Source: Candidatus Delongbacteria bacterium (GTDB taxonomy: Bacteria; UBA4055). Taken from it: a DNA stretch of 11,202 nt. How positions within the stretch are numbered: position 1 is the first letter of the stretch; every line of letters starts with the position of its first letter. The translations under genes were made by a program, and so were the position numbers. This document shows positions 6,883 through 11,202 of this stretch, piece by piece. The notes under the pieces are model-generated. The model did no database searches. It saw only the letters and a program-made list of their open reading frames with translations, and was not told where the DNA came from. Where the stretch lies: the NCBI GenBank assembly GCA_003477045.1, contig DMTS01000159.1, forward strand, positions 39,178 to 50,379. Reading direction: 5' to 3'.

Positions 6883-8595
6883 ATGATAAAAGGTTATATA
6901 CCTTCGACAAAAAAGGAAACGGATGACCTCGGCTGGAAGAAGCCTGATGTCGTAATCGTTACCGGAGATGCGTACATAGATCATCCGTATTTTCAGACAG
7001 CTTCTGCCGGAAGATTTTTAAATTCCAAAGGATTCCGCACAGCGATGCTTGATATGCCCGATATTTCAAAGGACGAGGATTGGAAAAAGTTCGGTCGTCC
7101 CGCGCTTTTCTTTCTCGTCGTTTCCGGAAAAGAAGATTCAATGGCGATGAATTATACGGCTTTTAAAAAATTCAGAAGCACAGACCCGTATATTCCGGGA
7201 GGGCAGAGGACCCACAGACCGGACAGAGCAGTAATAAGATACTGCAACAAACTGAAAGAATTTTATAAAGATGTACCAGTCATACTAGCAGGCCCGGAAG
7301 CTGTATGCAGAATGACTACTCATTATGACTATTGGACTGACAAATTAAGAAAGCCGATCCTATTCGATTCGAAAGCAGACATGGTTCTTTTCGGAAATAT
7401 TGAGCATAATCTGGTAAAGATCTGCGAACTTATAAAGAGCGGTCAGAGGCTGTCGGATATAAGGAAACTTAACGGCACTGCCTATATTTCAAAAGAAGTA
7501 CCGGAGATCAAAAGTTTCATAAAGCTGCCTTCGCATGAAAAAATGGAAAAGGACAGCAACTTTTTGTCTGCGCACCACATGGCTGTACACAGGAATCAGA
7601 ATCCTTACAGATCGAATGTAATGATACAGAAAGTGCTAGACAGATTTCTAGTGATCCATAAAGCTCAATTACCTTTAGATGAGAGCGAAACCGATGAAAT
7701 ATTCGGCATGGGGTTTAAAAGAAAAGCGCATCCGAAGTATAAGCATGAGATACCTATACTAAAGTTCATTGAAGATGTATTCATCACTCACAGAGGATGT
7801 TTGAATGACAGATCCGTTTCTCAGGAACTTTTCACAGAAGGAAAGTTTATCTCATCAAGATCAAATGAGCATATCAGAAAGGAAGTCATCCATTTTATAA
7901 AATCGAAGGAATACAATAAAACCATAAAGCTATTCGGATTGCCTTATTTCAATCATTACTTAGTCGGTGTAGGTAACCAGAAAGAATGTTCAGAATGCGA
8001 TAGACTGTCCTGCACTCTTCCCGATCTATGCAAAAATATTAAAACCCGCAACGGGGAAATAATTAGAATAATCGAGGGATTCGATAAATTTCCGAATGTC
8101 AGAAATAACTTCTATGCGGGAAAACCCGATATGAAGCTTCTGCTTTCAGACAAAGAAATGTATAAAGATTTTCTGACCAACAGAAATGACGGCAAAGTGG
8201 AACTGAGCGTGGAAAGCTTTTCAGCCCCGGTAAGAAAGCTGATGGGTTTAGACGATGAGGAAAGTATATTAAAAGATGTGAAATTTCTTGTAAAAAGAGC
8301 CGGTGAATACGGGAAAAAGATAAATTTCGAAGCTTCTGTTACTACCGGATTTCCCGGACAGACGGACGGAGAGGTTGATTTGAATATAAAATCGCTTAAA
8401 GACCTTGCGATAGGAACCGGCGATGTCAATAACTTCATACCTCTGCCGCTTACACTTGCAAGCGTGCTTTATTATACGGGAACCGATCCTGTTACAGAAG
8501 ATACAACTGAAGTTGATAAAAAACTCAGCATAATGAAGACTCATAACGAGTGGTACAAAAAGACCCGAAAAGGGCATAAAGAAAAAAGAGCCTGA
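6883..8595 (+). CDS. YgiQ-family (UPF0313-like) protein with a degenerate radical-SAM cluster motif
   Basis: The 570-residue product matches the YgiQ radical-SAM family over its whole length: an N-terminal domain with MLDMPD, FGRPALFF, DSMAMNYTA, PYIPGG, RPDRA and HYDYWTDKLRKPILFDSKAD, the HPKYK..IPILKFIEDVFITHRGC lead-in at 283-306, GKFISSRS (320-327), and the family's second Cys group C369-x2-C372-x4-C377-x5-C383. The CxxxCxxC that binds the 4Fe-4S cluster (CFGGCSFC in E. coli YgiQ) reads C306-LND-R310-SV-S313, so two of three ligands are replaced, with no gap or frameshift around them. Other core blocks have also drifted: VESFS where family members have an APEH-type block, GKPDM where they have GxRYD, and FGLPYFNHYL where they have DLGGPTANMY. 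Radical-SAM chemistry is therefore unlikely. The reading frame is intact, with AAGGA six bases before the ATG. The C-terminal codons form part of the tRNA terminator on the other strand. Role unknown. Confidence 0.92.
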   Translation: MIKGYIPSTKKETDDLGWKKPDVVIVTGDAYIDHPYFQTASAGRFLNSKGFRTAMLDMPDISKDEDWKKFGRPALFFLVVSGKEDSMAMNYTAFKKFRSTDPYIPGGQRTHRPDRAVIRYCNKLKEFYKDVPVILAGPEAVCRMTTHYDYWTDKLRKPILFDSKADMVLFGNIEHNLVKICELIKSGQRLSDIRKLNGTAYISKEVPEIKSFIKLPSHEKMEKDSNFLSAHHMAVHRNQNPYRSNVMIQKVLDRFLVIHKAQLPLDESETDEIFGMGFKRKAHPKYKHEIPILKFIEDVFITHRGCLNDRSVSQELFTEGKFISSRSNEHIRKEVIHFIKSKEYNKTIKLFGLPYFNHYLVGVGNQKECSECDRLSCTLPDLCKNIKTRNGEIIRIIEGFDKFPNVRNNFYAGKPDMKLLLSDKEMYKDFLTNRNDGKVELSVESFSAPVRKLMGLDDEESILKDVKFLVKRAGEYGKKINFEASVTTGFPGQTDGEVDLNIKSLKDLAIGTGDVNNFIPLPLTLASVLYYTGTDPVTEDTTEVDKKLSIMKTHNEWYKKTRKGHKEKRA

Positions 8596-8603
8596 GGCTC
8601 TTT
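8582..8603 (-). terminator. Intrinsic terminator of the initiator tRNA gene, inside the YgiQ-like gene end
   Basis: On the minus strand AAAGAGCC-TCA-GGCTC is followed by six T (8587-8582), starting nine bases after the tRNA 3' end. On the plus strand the same bases encode the last residues (K-R-A) and the TGA stop of the YgiQ-like gene, with the stop codon forming the loop. On the plus strand the T-run is only three long, so termination in that direction would be weaker. Confidence 0.88.
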
Positions 8604-8611
8604 AAGAATAG

Positions 8612-8685
<74 letters not shown>

Positions 8686-8697
8686 GTAAGTGACCCA

Positions 8698-8726
8698 AAT
8701 ATATCTTTTTTTCATTGTATAGTCAA
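8698..8726 (-). promoter_or_regulatory. Sigma-70 promoter of the tRNA-fMet gene
   Basis: On the minus strand TTGACT (8726-8721), 17 bases, TATATT (8703-8698), then 12 bases to the mature tRNA 5' end at 8685. This is the best-matching promoter in the window, as expected for a stable-RNA gene. Confidence 0.85.
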
Positions 8727-8743
8727 GATATTTTTTGTAATTT
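8715..8743 (+). promoter_or_regulatory. Weak candidate promoter for the glycosyltransferase gene
   Basis: TTGTAT (8715-8720), 17 bases, TAATTT (8738-8743). Both boxes are poor matches, but this is the only correctly spaced pair I found in the short region before the TTG at 8770. It would overlap the divergent tRNA promoter. Low certainty. Confidence 0.25.
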
Positions 8744-8769
8744 CTCGAGATTAAAATAATTGAGGAAAT

Positions 8770-9840
8770 TTGGCAAAAAAAAGAAAAATATTGTACGCTG
8801 TACTCGACTGGGGTCTGGGGCACGCCACGAGGTCGCTTCCCATTATAAGAGAGCTGGCCAAAAACAACGATGTGACCGTGCTTTCAACAGGCAGATCACT
8901 AAACCTGATAAAAAATGAACTTCCGGATCTGAATTTTATCGACCATACAGATTATTCTGTAAAATATACAAGGAAAGGTGGTTCTTTAATATTTTTTCTT
9001 GCCCTTCAGATTCCAAAAATACTATTAAAACTGAAAGAAGAACACTCGTTCGCTGAAAAACTCGTAGAGGAGCAGAAATTCGACCGCATAATTTCAGATA
9101 ACAGGTATGGTATTTACTCAAACAATATTCCCTCATATTTTATAACACATCAGCTAAAATTCAAACTGCCGAAAGGCTTTGAAAAACTCGAATTTATTTC
9201 AGAATATTTTAATAAACGCTATTTTAGAAGATATAGAAAAGTATTTATTCCTGACTCAGCATCAGATCAGAATTTTTCGGGAAGCCTGTCGCATGACCTG
9301 AAAAGTATAAAGAGCATCAAACTTACTTATACAGGTATTCTTGCGGATATAGACAGCGGTAAAGAAGAAATAAAGTCCGACTATCTTATAATAATATCCG
9401 GGCCTGAGCCGCAGAGAACTATGTTCGAAAAGATAGCGGTCGAACAAGCAGCCGAATTGAAAGGTAAAACGATCATTGTCTGCGGAAAGCCTGAAAGCAG
9501 CAAGATCATGAAGTCAGGTAACATAGAGGTTTACGGGCATGCATCAAGAAAGGAATTATCAGCTATGGTCAGAGGTACAGGACTAATAATTTCAAGGCCG
9601 GGATATTCAAGCGTAATGGAGATCGTAAGTCTGAACAAAAAAGCACTGTTCATTCCGACTCCCGGTCAGACAGAGCAGGAATATCTTGCGGATTACTATA
9701 AAGAGAAGAAATATTTTTATTCCGTATCACAGGACAAGATGGATCTGAAAAATGATGTTATGGAAGCCGTTAAACTGTCATGCCCTATCAGGATCGAGCC
9801 TAACAACATAGGCGGACTTATCAATGAAGTATTATCTTAA
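8770..9840 (+). CDS. MurG-like (GT-B fold) glycosyltransferase
   Basis: The 356-residue protein resembles the MurG/GT28-like group of sugar transferases, and within it the poorly characterised glycosyltransferases with an N-terminal GLGHATR signature. Seen directly: an N-terminal glycine-rich loop WGLGHATR (14-21) after the first strand, a linker near 190-205, a second Rossmann-type domain beginning YLIIISGPEPQ (205-215), the nucleotide-sugar-binding block ISRPGYSSVMEI (274-285) and PTPGQTEQEYLAD (296-308), the equivalent of the MurG RxGxxTxxE and PxxxxxQ regions. There is no signal peptide, so it should act in the cytosol or at the inner face of the membrane. Donor and acceptor are unknown; it is not MurG itself. 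The start is TTG with GAGG four bases upstream. The end overlaps the Omp85-like gene by 17 bases, suggesting co-expression and an envelope-related product (inference). Confidence 0.85.
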   Translation: MAKKRKILYAVLDWGLGHATRSLPIIRELAKNNDVTVLSTGRSLNLIKNELPDLNFIDHTDYSVKYTRKGGSLIFFLALQIPKILLKLKEEHSFAEKLVEEQKFDRIISDNRYGIYSNNIPSYFITHQLKFKLPKGFEKLEFISEYFNKRYFRRYRKVFIPDSASDQNFSGSLSHDLKSIKSIKLTYTGILADIDSGKEEIKSDYLIIISGPEPQRTMFEKIAVEQAAELKGKTIIVCGKPESSKIMKSGNIEVYGHASRKELSAMVRGTGLIISRPGYSSVMEIVSLNKKALFIPTPGQTEQEYLADYYKEKKYFYSVSQDKMDLKNDVMEAVKLSCPIRIEPNNIGGLINEVLS

Positions 9841-11202
9841 AACTATTATTATTATAGTCACATTTATGTTCTTACCGTCTTATGCCGCTGACAGCCTGAA
9901 GATACATTATTCCGGAAGCCCGTATTTTACTGATGATATACTTAGTTCCGAAATAAAAGAACTTGTTTCATCGCAAAACAAAGAACCGGCGAACATTGTT
10001 CCGTACATAATGAACAGACTACTGGATTTTTATTCTGATAAAGGTTTTCCTCTGGCCGTTATCAAAACTGACAGCATGAAAACTTCTGAGAAAATACTTG
10101 ATATATATCTCAATATCGAATCTGGAGGATATGTAAGGGTTGATAAGGTGGAATTCAGAGGAAATAAAATTACTCATTCCGATGCGCTGCTAAGGCAGTC
10201 TCAGATAGAATTAAAATCGAGATTCAGCGAGACCGAACTGAAAAATGCCTGCAGTATGATATATAAGACAGGACTGTTTAAGGACAGGCCTGATTTCAGC
10301 ATTTTTAAATCAGGGAACGAACACGGCATACTCATAAATGTGGACGAAAAAAGGTATTTAAGCATTATGCTGATGGCCGGATACTCGGCGGGTGATACAG
10401 AAGATAATTTCTCGGGTCTTGCAAAGATCAGGGCCGATAATATTTTCGGAACTCTCAGGAAAGCCGAAATAATATGGGAAAGGAACGGCGGTGAGAGTGA
10501 AAATATAAATCTGAAGTATCGTGAACCATTCATTTTCAGCTATCATATAGCAAGCCGGTTCAAATTCGATCAGAAATTCAGGAAAGATTATTTTCTTTCG
10601 AGAGAGTATGGCTTCGAAGAAGAATTTGATATTGATACGAGATCATCTGTAAGAGGAGGAATGTCAAGAAAGACAGTTTATCCAGATTCTCTTTACATCG
10701 GTTCGGAGAACGATATTGTTACGGACAGATATACCGGCGGCATGAATTATTCAACAGAAGATATTTATGAAGCGATACCTCGTTCAGCAGGATTTTTTGT
10801 TGACGGTGAAATTGCCGCGCTTAATATTGATATAAAAGACTCTGTAGAACTTAAAGGTATTCAGGTATCTCTCTCAGCTTCCGCCGTCAAAGAGATCAGC
10901 AAATTATACTTTGTTAAATTTTCAGCTCAATACGACCATGTGATCTTTGATGAAGAGATCCCGGAATTCAACAGGATCTATTTTGGCGGAGCTTCCTCTC
11001 TCAGAGGATACAGAGAGGAGTTCTTTAGAACGGATGTATTTATTAAACAAAACGCAGAGATTTATTTTGTACCGGATCGGGATGAACTTGCTTTCAGCAT
11101 GTTTTTTGATAATGCATTTTACAACAGGAACAGCATGAACATTCAGAAAATACGCGGGCTCAGTACGCTTAGCAGTTATGGCGGGGGACTGATAGTTAAG
11201 TT
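9824..11202 (+). CDS. Omp85/BamA-TamA superfamily outer-membrane protein, C-terminus cut by window edge
   Basis: 459 complete codons are visible, with no stop. The product opens with a Sec signal peptide (KYYLK, hydrophobic 7-18, likely cleavage after SYA or SYAA at 21-22). Two POTRA-like modules follow: about 24-100, including YSDKGFPLAVI (70-80), and about 102-177, including VRVDKVEFRGNK and IYKTGLF. From about 178 the sequence becomes amphipathic beta strands typical of a 16-stranded barrel, and YFGGASSLRGYREEFF (386-401) contains the RGY signature (394-396) of the Omp85 lid loop. Members insert or translocate proteins or lipids at the outer membrane. Two visible POTRA units is fewer than BamA (five) or TamA (three), so this is more likely an accessory Omp85 than the essential BamA. 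The start lies within the end of the glycosyltransferase gene, with only a weak Shine-Dalgarno, so translational coupling is likely. Confidence 0.9.
   Translation, partial: MKYYLKTIIIIVTFMFLPSYAADSLKIHYSGSPYFTDDILSSEIKELVSSQNKEPANIVPYIMNRLLDFYSDKGFPLAVIKTDSMKTSEKILDIYLNIESGGYVRVDKVEFRGNKITHSDALLRQSQIELKSRFSETELKNACSMIYKTGLFKDRPDFSIFKSGNEHGILINVDEKRYLSIMLMAGYSAGDTEDNFSGLAKIRADNIFGTLRKAEIIWERNGGESENINLKYREPFIFSYHIASRFKFDQKFRKDYFLSREYGFEEEFDIDTRSSVRGGMSRKTVYPDSLYIGSENDIVTDRYTGGMNYSTEDIYEAIPRSAGFFVDGEIAALNIDIKDSVELKGIQVSLSASAVKEISKLYFVKFSAQYDHVIFDEEIPEFNRIYFGGASSLRGYREEFFRTDVFIKQNAEIYFVPDRDELAFSMFFDNAFYNRNSMNIQKIRGLSTLSSYGGGLIVK

Noticed and set aside
7786..7830. A frameshift or assembly error explaining the missing cysteines of the YgiQ-like protein
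   Set aside because: The frame is continuous, spacing between RGC and the GKFISSRS block equals that of E. coli YgiQ, and the neighbouring residues stay in register; other core blocks have drifted too, which fits real divergence.
8112..8577. Two antisense open frames over the C-terminal part of the YgiQ-like gene, and further ones over the glycosyltransferase and Omp85 genes
   Set aside because: They are on the opposite strand of well-supported genes, have no ribosome sites and no recognisable protein features.
8742..8749. Eight-base palindrome TCTCGAGA upstream of the glycosyltransferase gene as an operator
   Set aside because: It is too short, has no second copy in the window and sits in AT-rich spacer; chance is a sufficient explanation.

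Overview
The window reads as ordinary chromosome from a Gram-negative bacterium with an LPS-type outer membrane: it carries a Kdo transferase, an Omp85-family outer-membrane protein and a lipoprotein. Base composition is moderately AT-rich by eye. Several sequence flavours (a GDTRYD/HSVLEPAVYG-type Kdo transferase, a KETAHQLGTPL-type sensor kinase) resemble the Bacteroidota/FCB side of the tree, but I cannot place the organism more precisely. There is no insertion sequence, phage gene, CRISPR array or other sign of recent transfer. Every stretch longer than 300 bases is covered by a gene.

Left half (1-5542), minus strand: one compact operon reading kdtA/waaA - sensor histidine kinase - lon - engB. 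It starts at a recognisable promoter (5542-5513) and a strong Shine-Dalgarno in front of a TTG start at 5476. The genes are joined by a 4-base ATGA overlap, a 7-base gap and another ATGA overlap, so co-translation is likely. It combines LPS core synthesis, a membrane sensor kinase without a response regulator in view, the Lon protease and a ribosome-assembly GTPase that runs off the left edge.

Middle (5543-8611), plus strand: a divergent promoter (5562-5590) drives a 390-residue lipoprotein that I do not recognise, closed by a perfect hairpin terminator (6822-6850). Next is a 570-codon gene whose protein aligns along its whole length with the YgiQ radical-SAM family but has lost two of the three cluster-binding cysteines (C306-x3-R310-x2-S313). 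This is the most unusual item in the window.

Right part (8582-11202): an initiator tRNA-Met gene on the minus strand has a clear promoter upstream, and its terminator hairpin is built into the last codons and stop codon of the YgiQ-like gene. Divergent from the tRNA, on the plus strand, a MurG-like glycosyltransferase (TTG start) overlaps by 17 bases a signal-peptide-bearing Omp85/BamA-like protein that runs off the right edge.

The plus-strand envelope genes (lipoprotein, glycosyltransferase, Omp85) and the minus-strand kdtA-kinase pair suggest an envelope-biogenesis neighbourhood mixed with housekeeping functions. I did not see a defence or other recognisably new multi-gene system.
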